The notes under the pieces were generated by a model. That model worked only from the letters and a program-made list of their open reading frames with translations. It was not told the origin of the DNA and ran no database searches. Shown here in pieces: positions 1 through 6,096 of a stretch of DNA of 6,336 nt. The position numbers were made by a program, and so were the translations under genes. The first letter of the stretch is position 1; every line of letters starts with the position of its first letter. Source of the stretch: Reyranella sp. (GTDB lineage Bacteria; Pseudomonadota; Alphaproteobacteria; Reyranellales; Reyranellaceae); assembly GCA_016780605.1 (NCBI GenBank), contig JADHLS010000320.1, positions 1 through 6,336 on the forward strand, read 5' to 3'.

Positions 1-1310
1 AGCGCGCCAAGAACGCGCTCGACGTTCGACCCTTCGGCACCAACTACGACGTCTACGTGCCGGGCTACGAATGGATGGCCCACTCGATCGCTCCGACGCC
101 GGTCAGCAACGAGCCGCATCGCGTCCTGATCGGCGGGCCCGAGTGTGCCCACCCCTACTCGGCCTCGATCTTCAACATCTCGGCCATGAGCTTCGGGGCG
201 CTCAGCGCCAACGCCATCCGTGCCTTGAACAACGGCGCCCGGCTGGGCGGCTTCTATCACGACACCGGCGAAGGCGGTTACAGCCCCTATCACCGCGAGG
301 GCGGCGGCGACATCGTGTGGGAGATCGGCTCGGGCTACTTCGGCGCGCGCAATCCCGACGGCACGTTCTCGAAGGAGAAGTTCGCCGAGGCCGCCGCCAA
401 CCCTCAGGTCAAGATGGTCGAGCTGAAGCTCAGCCAGGGCGCCAAGCCGGGGCACGGCGGCGTGCTGCCCGCGCCCAAGGTCAGCCATGAGATCTCGCTG
501 ACCCGCGGCGTGCCCATGGGCGAGGACTGCATCTCACCATCGCGTCACACCGCTTTCTCCACGCCGGTCGAGATGATGCGCTTCATCGCCGAGATGCGCC
601 GGCTGTCGGGCGGCAAGCCCGCGGGCTTCAAGCTCTGCATCGGCCACGAATGGGAATTCTTGGCCATCTGCAAGGCGATGCTCGAGACCAAGATCTATCC
701 CGACTTCATCGTCGTCGACGGCAAGGAGGGCGGCACGGGCGCGGCGCCCATGGAGTTCGTCGACCATATCGGCAAGCCGATGCGGCAAGGACTCTACTTC
801 GTGCACAACGCCCTGGTCGGCATCGGCGTGCGCGACAAGATCAAGCTCGGCGCCGCCGGCAAGGTCATCACCGCCTTCGACATCGTGCGCGTCATGGCGC
901 TGGGCGCCGACTGGTGCAACGCCGCGCGCGGCTTCATGTTCGCCGTGGGCTGCATCCAGTCGCAGCACTGCCACACCGATCGCTGCCCGACCGGCGTCGC
1001 CACCCAGGATCCGACGCGGCAACGCGCGCTCGACGTGCCCGACAAGACGCAGCGCGTGGTGAACTTCCACCGCGCCACGGTGCGCGAGCTCGCCGAGCTG
1101 ACGGCGGCGGCAGGCCTCGACCATCCCAACCAGTTCAAGCCGATCCACATCTCGCGCCGCGTCTCGCCGAGCGAGGTCGTGACCTTCGCCGACATCTATC
1201 CCGCCATCGACGAGGGCGCGCTGCTGACGGGCAACGTCCCGCCGCGCTGGAGCCAGCCCTGGGCCATGGCCGACGCGAATTCGTTCCGCGCCGTGGCCTC
1301 GACCACGTAA
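1..1310 (+). CDS. FMN-binding glutamate synthase family protein, 5' end outside window
   Basis: This is the C-terminal 435 residues of a protein related to the FMN/[3Fe-4S] synthase domain of glutamate synthase (GltB-type). The reading frame is open from base 3 to the TAA at 1308-1310 with no stop before it. Full-length single-domain members are usually a little over 500 residues with an N-terminal membrane segment, so roughly 100 residues are probably missing. Visible landmarks, counted from the codon at base 3, are SFGALS (63-68), SQGAKPGHGG (144-153), the EGGTGAAP flavin-barrel motif (242-249) and Cys317-x5-Cys323-x4-Cys328. That cysteine spacing is the one used for the 3Fe-4S cluster in glutamate synthases. 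No glutaminase domain lies downstream, so the ammonia or amine donor is unknown. The GTG at 57 is internal to the conserved domain and is not the real start. An aminotransferase gene follows on the same strand. The family call is firm; true glutamate synthase activity is unproven. Confidence 0.93.
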   Translation, partial: RAKNALDVRPFGTNYDVYVPGYEWMAHSIAPTPVSNEPHRVLIGGPECAHPYSASIFNISAMSFGALSANAIRALNNGARLGGFYHDTGEGGYSPYHREGGGDIVWEIGSGYFGARNPDGTFSKEKFAEAAANPQVKMVELKLSQGAKPGHGGVLPAPKVSHEISLTRGVPMGEDCISPSRHTAFSTPVEMMRFIAEMRRLSGGKPAGFKLCIGHEWEFLAICKAMLETKIYPDFIVVDGKEGGTGAAPMEFVDHIGKPMRQGLYFVHNALVGIGVRDKIKLGAAGKVITAFDIVRVMALGADWCNAARGFMFAVGCIQSQHCHTDRCPTGVATQDPTRQRALDVPDKTQRVVNFHRATVRELAELTAAAGLDHPNQFKPIHISRRVSPSEVVTFADIYPAIDEGALLTGNVPPRWSQPWAMADANSFRAVASTT

Positions 1311-1330
1311 AGCTGTTGCGAATCGGGCGG

Positions 1331-1355
1331 GCTTGGCCCAGCAATTGAGCCAAGC
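1331..1355 (+). other. Short intergenic inverted repeat (7-bp stem, 11-nt loop)
   Basis: GCTTGGC at 1331-1337 pairs with GCCAAGC at 1349-1355, enclosing an 11-nt loop. It lies between the glutamate synthase-like stop and the aminotransferase ribosome-binding site. No T-tract follows on either strand, so it does not look like an intrinsic terminator. It could be an mRNA stability hairpin, a protein-binding dyad or chance. Confidence 0.35.
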
Positions 1356-1360
1356 AAAAG

Positions 1361-1366
1361 AGAGGA
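1361..1366 (+). promoter_or_regulatory. Ribosome-binding site of the aminotransferase gene
   Basis: AGAGGA sits 7 nt upstream of the ATG at 1374. It supports that start over any internal Met. Confidence 0.7.
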
Positions 1367-1373
1367 ACCGCCC

Positions 1374-2600
1374 ATGACCGCGCCCTTCGACGTCGCGCCC
1401 CTGCTGGCGCCCGACACGCCGCCCCCGGCCCTCAAGTGGAACGGCTTCCCCAAGTACAATTTCATCGGCGGCCATATCGCCAGGGACCAGGTCCCGGTCG
1501 ACGACCTGATCGCGGCGGCGACGGCGGTCCTGAAGCGCGAGGGGCCCATGCTCGCGACCTACAATCACACCGGACCGCTGGGCTATCGGCCGCTGCGCGA
1601 GTTCCTGGTCGGCAAGCTCAGGAGCCATGCCCAGATCGACTGCTCGGCGGATGAGATCCTGATCACCTCCGGCTCGACGCAGGGCCTCGCCCTGGTCAAC
1701 AGCCTGCTGGTGGGCAAGGGCGACACGATCATCGTCGAGCAGGAGACCTACGGCAGCGCCATCAGCCGGGTGGTCAAGCTCGGCGTCAATGCCATCGGCA
1801 TCCCCCTCGATGACGAGGGACTGCGCATCGACCTCCTGAAGCAGAAGCTCGAGGAGCTGAAGCAGAAGGGCATCAGGCCCAAGTACATCTACACCATCCC
1901 GACGGTACAGAACCCCACGGGCGGCATCATGGGCGAGGCGCGCCGGGCCGAGCTGCTGAAGCTCGCTGCCGAGCATGGCGTGATGATCTTCGAGGACGAG
2001 TGCTATTCCGACCTGGTGTGGACCAACAAGCGGCCGCCGTCGCTCTACGCCATGGCCAAGGGCGAGGGCGTGATCTTCATCGGCTCGTTCTCCAAGTCGC
2101 TGGGACCGGCGCTGCGCGTCGGCTACATCGTCGCCAAATGGGACGTGCTCTCGCGCTTGCAGGCGCTGAAGCAGGATGCCGGCACAGGCGCGATCGAACA
2201 GATGGTGCTGGCGGAATATTGCACCAAGCACTTCGCCGACCACGTGGTGCGGAGCAACAAGGTCCTGTCGAGCAAGCTGCAGGTCCTGCGCGAGGCGCTG
2301 GCCGAGCAGTTCGGCACCTCGGCCGAGTTCGGCAACCCGCCGGGCGGCATCTATCTCTGGATCAAGCTGCCCGAGAACGTCGACACCATGAAGCTCGCGC
2401 AGGCGGCACTGGCCGCCGGCGTGTCGATCAATCCGGGGCCCGAATGGTCGGTCAACCCGGCCTATTCGAAGAACCGCATGCGCCTCTGCTTCGCCAATCC
2501 CGAGCCCGAGACGATCAAGCAGGGCGTCGCGGTGCTGGCAGAGGTCTGCCGACGCGAGTTCGGCGTCCCCCTGCGCAGCGCCAACATCGACAAGCGCTAG
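1374..2600 (+). CDS. PLP-dependent aminotransferase, fold type I (2-aminoadipate/aromatic-like class)
   Basis: This 408-residue protein has the full core of a fold-type I (class I/II) aminotransferase, closest in pattern to stand-alone LysN/ARO8-like enzymes, and has no DNA-binding domain of the MocR type. In order: SGSTQGL (99-105), the cofactor phosphate loop; NPTGG (180-184); EDECYSDL (207-214), where Asp208 should contact the pyridine nitrogen and Tyr211 the PLP hydroxyl; SFSKSLGPALRVGY (238-251), where Lys241 should form the Schiff base and Arg248 bind phosphate; and NRMRLCF (367-373), where Arg370 should bind the substrate carboxylate. Length is normal for a complete cytoplasmic enzyme. 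The ATG at 1374 is supported by AGAGGA 7 nt upstream. It probably moves an amino group between glutamate and a 2-oxo acid, which fits the upstream glutamate synthase-like gene, but the substrate cannot be read from the sequence. Confidence 0.93.
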   Translation: MTAPFDVAPLLAPDTPPPALKWNGFPKYNFIGGHIARDQVPVDDLIAAATAVLKREGPMLATYNHTGPLGYRPLREFLVGKLRSHAQIDCSADEILITSGSTQGLALVNSLLVGKGDTIIVEQETYGSAISRVVKLGVNAIGIPLDDEGLRIDLLKQKLEELKQKGIRPKYIYTIPTVQNPTGGIMGEARRAELLKLAAEHGVMIFEDECYSDLVWTNKRPPSLYAMAKGEGVIFIGSFSKSLGPALRVGYIVAKWDVLSRLQALKQDAGTGAIEQMVLAEYCTKHFADHVVRSNKVLSSKLQVLREALAEQFGTSAEFGNPPGGIYLWIKLPENVDTMKLAQAALAAGVSINPGPEWSVNPAYSKNRMRLCFANPEPETIKQGVAVLAEVCRREFGVPLRSANIDKR

Positions 2601-2608
2601 GCCGAGAT

Positions 2609-3034
2609 CTACTTCGCCTCGGCGATCACCATCCACATGATGCCGAACTTGTCGGCCACCATGCCGAACTTGGAGGCGAAGAAGGTCTTGGTCAGCGGCT
2701 GCTGGACCTGACCGCCCTTGCCGACGGCGGCGAACAGCTTCTCGGCCTCGGCATCGTCCTTGGCATTGAGGCTGAGACCGAAGCCCTGGAACGAGGGCTT
2801 GCCCGCGCAATGGCCATCGGAGGCCATGATCTGCGTGTTGCCGACGTGGAAAGCCGCATGCATGACCTTGTCGCCGGTGTTGGGCGGCATCTGGCTCTGA
2901 TCGGGCGCCTCCTTGAACCGCATCAGCATGTCGACCTTGGCGCCGATCGCGCTCTTGTAGAATTCGAGCGCCTCATCGCACCTGCCGTCGAAGAAAAGAT
3001 AGGGCTGCACGGTTGCGGTGTTCTCTACGGTCAT
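2609..3034 (-). CDS. VOC family protein, PhnB/YjdN-like
   Basis: This 141-residue protein has the PhnB-like glyoxalase/bleomycin-resistance (VOC) fold pattern. It opens with PYLFFDGRCDEALEFYKSAIG (11-31), has a central GDKVMHAAFHVGN segment (54-66) with His59 at a usual metal- or ligand-site position, and ends with ADKFGIMWMV (127-136), the family's closing beta strand. Many members carry database names such as 3-demethylubiquinone methyltransferase that their sequences do not justify; real substrates are mostly unknown. The ATG is supported by AAGGAG 6 nt upstream. The gene is last in a minus-strand unit, 15 bp after the YceI stop, and ends 8 bp from the stop of the convergent aminotransferase. 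GCCGAG (2601-2606) and CTCGGC (2618-2623) could form a weak hairpin at this junction, but without a T-tract. Family confident, function unknown. Confidence 0.9.
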   Translation of the reverse strand: MTVENTATVQPYLFFDGRCDEALEFYKSAIGAKVDMLMRFKEAPDQSQMPPNTGDKVMHAAFHVGNTQIMASDGHCAGKPSFQGFGLSLNAKDDAEAEKLFAAVGKGGQVQQPLTKTFFASKFGMVADKFGIMWMVIAEAK

Positions 3035-3040
3035 GGCTTT

Positions 3041-3046
3041 CTCCTT
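3041..3046 (-). promoter_or_regulatory. Ribosome-binding site of the VOC gene
   Basis: AAGGAG on the minus strand lies 6 nt upstream of the ATG whose first base is 3034. It falls within the 15-bp gap after the YceI stop, which favours translation from a shared mRNA. Confidence 0.75.
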
Positions 3047-3049
3047 TGG

Positions 3050-3703
3050 TCAGTCTGCCTTCTGGAACTCGACGTCGACCACGATCTCGATCGCGTCGCC
3101 GAACAACGGCGGGAAACCGAAATCGGCCGGGTTGATGCTGCCGCGCGCCGTAATGCCGATACGCGGATGATCGGCGAAACCCTTGCCCGCGCCGACCAGC
3201 TCGACATCGAAGGTCATGGGCTTGGTCTTGCCCATCAGCGTGAGCTCGCCGTCGACCTTGCCGCGGCGCGTGCTCATCTGCCGGAAGGCTGACGAGACGA
3301 ACGTCGCCTCGGGGAACTTGGCCGACTTCAGGAAATTGTCGCCGGCGAGGTCCTGGGCGAAGCCCTTGACGTTGGAGGCGATGGAGGCGGTCTCGACCTT
3401 GGCGGTCAGTGAGGCGTTGGCGGGGGTGACGGGATCCCATTTCAGCGTGCCGCTGACGCGATCGAAGCGGAAGATGCTCCACGAGTAGCGCAGGTGCGAG
3501 ACGCGGGCGATCACCGAGGCATGATCGGGATCGATCGTGTAGTTGCCGGCCGGCGCCTGCCTGTAGTCGGCCTCGCCCATATAGACGCCGGGCGGCAGAC
3601 CGTTGGCTTGCGTGGCCTGCTGCGCCCCTTGCGCCCAAGCGAGACAGGTGGCGGCGTCGGCCAGAGCAACAGACAGAACGAACGTGCACAACGCACGCAG
3701 CAT
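3050..3703 (-). CDS. YceI family periplasmic lipid-binding protein
   Basis: This 217-residue protein belongs to the YceI family, lipocalin-like beta barrels that bind isoprenoid or other amphiphilic lipids in the periplasm. Evidence is the NYTIDPDHASVIARVSH block (54-70), the FLKSAKFPEATFVSS segment (124-138), the DGELTLMGKTKPMTFDV strand pair (151-167), and an ARGSINPADFG block (186-196) near the end. Residues 1-24 form a signal peptide with a likely signal peptidase I site after Ala-Trp-Ala, giving a mature N-terminus at Gln25. The start at 3703 is preferred to the in-frame ATG at 3724 because GAGGAG lies 6 nt before it and the shorter form begins directly with the signal peptide; the longer form would add seven residues (MKAEENT). 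The stop of the SRPBCC gene is 29 bp upstream and the VOC gene starts 15 bp downstream. The bound ligand is unknown. Confidence 0.9.
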   Translation of the reverse strand: MLRALCTFVLSVALADAATCLAWAQGAQQATQANGLPPGVYMGEADYRQAPAGNYTIDPDHASVIARVSHLRYSWSIFRFDRVSGTLKWDPVTPANASLTAKVETASIASNVKGFAQDLAGDNFLKSAKFPEATFVSSAFRQMSTRRGKVDGELTLMGKTKPMTFDVELVGAGKGFADHPRIGITARGSINPADFGFPPLFGDAIEIVVDVEFQKAD

Positions 3704-3709
3704 CGTGTT

Positions 3710-3715
3710 CTCCTC
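3710..3715 (-). promoter_or_regulatory. Ribosome-binding site deciding the YceI start
   Basis: GAGGAG on the minus strand ends 6 nt before the ATG at 3703-3701. It lies inside the coding sequence that the alternative ATG at 3724 would use, which is why the downstream start is chosen. Confidence 0.65.
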
Positions 3716-3732
3716 GGCCTTCATTGGGTTGA

Positions 3733-4266
3733 TTACTTCTCGGCGGCGGCCTTCAGATCGGCCAGGCCTTGCTCGAAGTCCCGGCCGATCATCTTGTCGA
3801 AATCCATGAACGTGCCCATCACCTTGGACATGTAGGGACTGGGGCCGTAGATCGCCCAGGTGACGTTGGTCGTGACGCCTTTGGGTGCCAGAATGAACTC
3901 AGCCATGTTGTGGGCTTCGAACGGCTTCAGGAAGTCGAGCTTGATCAGGACCTTCTGCGGCGAGCTCTCGACGATTTCCATGTTGCCCTGACCGACATCC
4001 TTGTTGCCTTCCCAGGCATAGGTCGCACCTTTGCCAGCAGTGACAGCACCGAACGATCGCTTCATCGCCGGATCCTTCTTCTCGTAAGGCGACCACACGG
4101 GCCATGCCTTGAGGTCGGCGATCAGCGCATGGATCTTGTCCGGCGGCGCCTTGATGCTGGCGGTGCGCTGGACGCGAAAGGAATCGGGCTTGGTCGCGGC
4201 GTAGATGAGGATGCCAGCGATCACGACCACGGCGATGACAGCAATGACAGCAAGCGTCTTCAGCAT
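3733..4266 (-). CDS. SRPBCC family protein with N-terminal membrane anchor
   Basis: This 177-residue protein has the START/Bet v1-like (SRPBCC, polyketide cyclase type) fold, a deep hydrophobic pocket for small ligands. Residues 4-23 are one strongly hydrophobic helix, an anchor or uncleaved signal that would place the domain outside the inner membrane. The domain starts at RVQRTASIKAPPDKIHALIADLKAW (31-55), the usual first strand and helix pair, continues through WSPYEKKDPAM (58-68), and ends in the long helix FDKMIGRDFEQGLADLKAAAEK (156-177). It is the first gene of a minus-strand unit with YceI and VOC genes, so its promoter likely drives all three. No good Shine-Dalgarno sequence is seen before the ATG, and no other start is available. 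Relatives often sit beside ArsR-type regulators; none is present in this window. Ligand and role are unknown. Confidence 0.87.
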   Translation of the reverse strand: MLKTLAVIAVIAVVVIAGILIYAATKPDSFRVQRTASIKAPPDKIHALIADLKAWPVWSPYEKKDPAMKRSFGAVTAGKGATYAWEGNKDVGQGNMEIVESSPQKVLIKLDFLKPFEAHNMAEFILAPKGVTTNVTWAIYGPSPYMSKVMGTFMDFDKMIGRDFEQGLADLKAAAEK

Positions 4267-4278
4267 CGGTGCAGTTTT

Positions 4279-4296
4279 AGTTAACCAAGAAGTTAA
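4279..4296. promoter_or_regulatory. Candidate operator in the SRPBCC leader
   Basis: TTAAC (4281-4285) and GTTAA (4292-4296) form an inverted repeat with a 6-bp spacer. AGTTAA also occurs as a direct repeat at 4279 and 4291, 12 bp apart. The AT-rich site stands out from its GC-rich surroundings and lies just downstream of the predicted -10 box, where a bound repressor would block transcription. Its look recalls TTAACCA-type dyads I associate with ArsR-family regulators of SRPBCC genes. That link is inference. Confidence 0.4.
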
Positions 4297-4298
4297 GA

Positions 4299-4325
4299 AT
4301 TATGGAGTGCGCACGCGGCTGTCAA
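4299..4325 (-). promoter_or_regulatory. Predicted sigma-70-type promoter of the SRPBCC-YceI-VOC unit
   Basis: On the minus strand a perfect TTGACA -35 box (4325-4320) is followed after 15 bp by CATAAT (4304-4299), which matches five of six -10 consensus bases. The spacer is 1-2 bp shorter than ideal. Transcription would start near 4292, about 26 nt before the SRPBCC ATG. Confidence 0.55.
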
Positions 4326-4358
4326 CCCACAGACAAATTCGGCTCAGACTCAAACCCA

Positions 4359-4463
4359 CCTCACCCTGAGGAGCGCACGAAGTGCGCGTCTCGAAGGGTG
4401 GCAACAATGATGCTGTCGCCACCCTTCGAGACGCGACCCTTCGGGTCGCTCCTCAGGGTGAGG
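4359..4463. repeat. 105-bp compound palindromic intergenic repeat (two inverted REP-like halves)
   Basis: Two near-identical halves, 4359-4402 and 4418-4463, face each other around a 15-nt centre (4403-4417). The outer arms pair perfectly over 17 bp (4359-4375 with 4447-4463). The inner arms pair perfectly over 18 bp (4385-4402 with 4418-4435). Each half also carries its own hairpin: GCGCAC-GAA-GTGCGC (4373-4387) on the left and GCGACCC-TTC-GGGTCGC (4433-4449) on the right. Single-stranded DNA or RNA could therefore fold as one hairpin or as a four-armed cloverleaf. The consensus resembles dispersed repeats I recall from alphaproteobacterial genomes. No transposase or coding capacity is present. 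The element ends 25 bp before the GGT-family start, so any transcript from upstream would carry it as leader. Confidence 0.85.
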
Positions 4464-4468
4464 AGGAT

Positions 4469-4492
4469 ATGTTAGTCACACAGCCATCATGA
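4469..4492 (+). other. Possible 7-codon leader ORF overlapping the GGT-family start
   Basis: ATG at 4469 opens a seven-codon frame (MLVTQPS) whose TGA (4490-4492) overlaps the ATG of the next gene in an ATGA junction. AGGAGG at 4461-4466 is the only Shine-Dalgarno-like sequence here. It is only 2 nt from this ATG, which is too close, and 22 nt from the main ATG, which is too far. Translation of this leader and coupling to the next gene are possible but unproven. Confidence 0.25.
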
Positions 4493-6096
4493 TCGACTTC
4501 GTCGCCGGCCGTCCCGCAACACGCTCGTCGAGTGGCATGGTGACCAGCCCACACGCGCTTGCGAGCGAGGCCGGCGCCGCAATCCTGCGCGACGGCGGCA
4601 CGGCAATCGATGCAGCGGTGGCGACCAGCGCGATGCTGTCGGTGCTCTATCCGCACATGACGGGAATCGGCGGCGATGCCTTCTGGCTGATCTACGACGC
4701 GAAAACGAGGGCCGTGCGCTACATCGACGGCGGCGGACGCGCCACGTCGCGCGGCACGATCGACGCCTTCGCGCGCCGCGGCTTGAGCGAAGTGCCCTAT
4801 CGCGGCGTGTTGCCCGGCACGCTCACCGTGCCGGGCTCGGTGGCGAGCTGGACCATGGCCCATGCCGCCTATGGCCGGCTGACGCTCCGGCGCTGCCTGG
4901 AAAACGCGATCGGCCATGCGCGCGATGGCTTTCCGGTGAGCGCGCGCCTGGCCTACTGGCGCGACAACGTGGCGCCGGAGCTGGCTAAAAGCCCCGAAGC
5001 GGCCACCATCTTCCTCAAGGAGGGCGCCACTCTCACCAATCCCGATCTCGCGCGCACGCTGGAAGCAATCGCGAGCGACGGCTGGTACGGCTTCTATGAG
5101 GGCGATGTCGGGCGCGAGCTGGTGCGTTACTCCTACGCCAACGACGGCTTCTTCACCGCCGACGACCTCAAGGCGCAGTTGGCGCGCTGGGAGCAGCCCA
5201 TCAAGGGCACCTATCGCGGCGTGACGATCTACGAGACACCGGCGCCCACCCAAGGCTTCGCCGTGCTCAAGATGCTGAACCTGCTGGAGCCCTTCGAGCT
5301 CCATCGCAAGCCGTTCCTCGGTGCCGACGCCGTGCATCTCATGGTCCAGGCCAAGCAGATCGCCTATCACGACCGCGACCGTCACCTCGCCGATCCTCGC
5401 TTTGCCGATGTGCCGATGACGCGGCTGATCTCCAAGGCCTACGCCGATGAACGGCGCGACTTGATGGATACCGAGCGTGCGCTGCGATGGGATCGCATCC
5501 CTTCCTACGGCAGCCTGGCCGGCGACACGGTCTACGTCGCCGCGGTCGACAAGGAGGGCAATGCCGCCTCGCTGATCCATTCGGTCTATGGCCTGTTCGG
5601 CGCCGCCGTCGTGGCAGGCCGCACCGGCGTCGTGCTGCAGAACCGCTCGGCCTATTTCTCGCTCGATCCCCGAAGCCCCAACCGCCTTGAGCCGGGAAAG
5701 ACTCCCCTGCACACGCTGATCGCCTCGCTCGCCTTCCGCGACGACAGGCTGTGGGCCGTGGTGGGCTGCATGGGCGCCGACGGCCAGCCGCAGATCCACA
5801 TGCAGGTCTACAGCGCCCTGATCGACCATGGGCTCGACATCCAGCAGGCGCTCGACATGCCGCGCTTCCTGTCGGGCCGGTTCGGTCTCCTCGAGGAGCG
5901 CGACACCTTGCACATCGAGGCGCGATTCCCACGCGAGACCATCGACGAGCTCGGCCGCCGCGGCCACATCCTCGACCGCTGGGGTGACTGGAGCGAGCGC
6001 GCCGGACATGCCAACGGCATCACCATCGATCCGGCGACCGGTGAGCGCATCGGCGGCGCCGATCCCCGCAGCGACGGCGCGGCGGTCGCATCATGA
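4489..6096 (+). CDS. Gamma-glutamyltransferase-family Ntn hydrolase, non-canonical (YwrD/HpxW-like)
   Basis: This 535-residue protein is a member of the GGT family, made as a precursor that cuts itself to expose a threonine nucleophile. Early landmarks are SPHALASEAG (20-29), DAAVATSAML (41-50) and HMTGIGGDAF (56-65). Thr347 in GDTVYVAAVDKEGNAAS should be the catalytic residue, giving chains of about 346 and 189 residues. Later motifs PLHTL (406-410) and GCMGADGQPQIH (426-437) follow the PxHT...MGGDxQPQGH pattern of YwrD-like proteins and oxamate amidohydrolase HpxW. Positions that bind the glutamyl group in E. coli GGT (Asn411, Gln430, Asp433) appear to be Tyr367, Arg386 and Tyr389 here, and the R-E motif is replaced by GGGRATS. 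The substrate is therefore probably not a plain gamma-glutamyl peptide. There is no signal peptide, so it is likely cytoplasmic. Start 4489 has no well-spaced Shine-Dalgarno; Met17 (4537) is an alternative. An amine oxidase gene follows. Confidence 0.9.
   Translation: MIDFVAGRPATRSSSGMVTSPHALASEAGAAILRDGGTAIDAAVATSAMLSVLYPHMTGIGGDAFWLIYDAKTRAVRYIDGGGRATSRGTIDAFARRGLSEVPYRGVLPGTLTVPGSVASWTMAHAAYGRLTLRRCLENAIGHARDGFPVSARLAYWRDNVAPELAKSPEAATIFLKEGATLTNPDLARTLEAIASDGWYGFYEGDVGRELVRYSYANDGFFTADDLKAQLARWEQPIKGTYRGVTIYETPAPTQGFAVLKMLNLLEPFELHRKPFLGADAVHLMVQAKQIAYHDRDRHLADPRFADVPMTRLISKAYADERRDLMDTERALRWDRIPSYGSLAGDTVYVAAVDKEGNAASLIHSVYGLFGAAVVAGRTGVVLQNRSAYFSLDPRSPNRLEPGKTPLHTLIASLAFRDDRLWAVVGCMGADGQPQIHMQVYSALIDHGLDIQQALDMPRFLSGRFGLLEERDTLHIEARFPRETIDELGRRGHILDRWGDWSERAGHANGITIDPATGERIGGADPRSDGAAVAS

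Noticed and set aside
1331..1355. Intrinsic terminator between the synthase and aminotransferase genes
   Set aside because: The 7-bp stem has no T-tract on either strand and the next gene follows within 20 bp, so read-through in an operon is more likely.
2601..2623. Bidirectional terminator at the convergent junction
   Set aside because: GCCGAG/CTCGGC gives only a 6-bp stem with an 11-nt loop, overlaps the VOC coding end and has no T-tract on either side.
534..2810. A 758-codon open frame on the minus strand across the synthase and aminotransferase genes
   Set aside because: It lies opposite two clearly conserved genes, is extremely rich in Arg, Gly, Ala and Asp, and matches no fold I recognise. 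In GC-rich DNA, third-position G/C on the coding strand removes stops from antisense frames, which explains its length.
2000..3292. A 430-codon plus-strand frame crossing the aminotransferase end and the VOC and YceI genes
   Set aside because: It is out of frame with the aminotransferase and antisense to two well-supported genes. It shows no domain pattern.
4359..4463. Insertion sequence, CRISPR unit or intrinsic terminator
   Set aside because: The element has no coding capacity, no regular repeat-spacer series and no T-tract, and it lies between divergent genes, not at the end of a transcription unit.
4453..6009. A 518-codon minus-strand frame opposite the GGT-family gene
   Set aside because: Same antisense effect of GC-rich codon use. 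The plus strand carries all the family motifs, and the antisense product has low-complexity composition and no recognisable domain.
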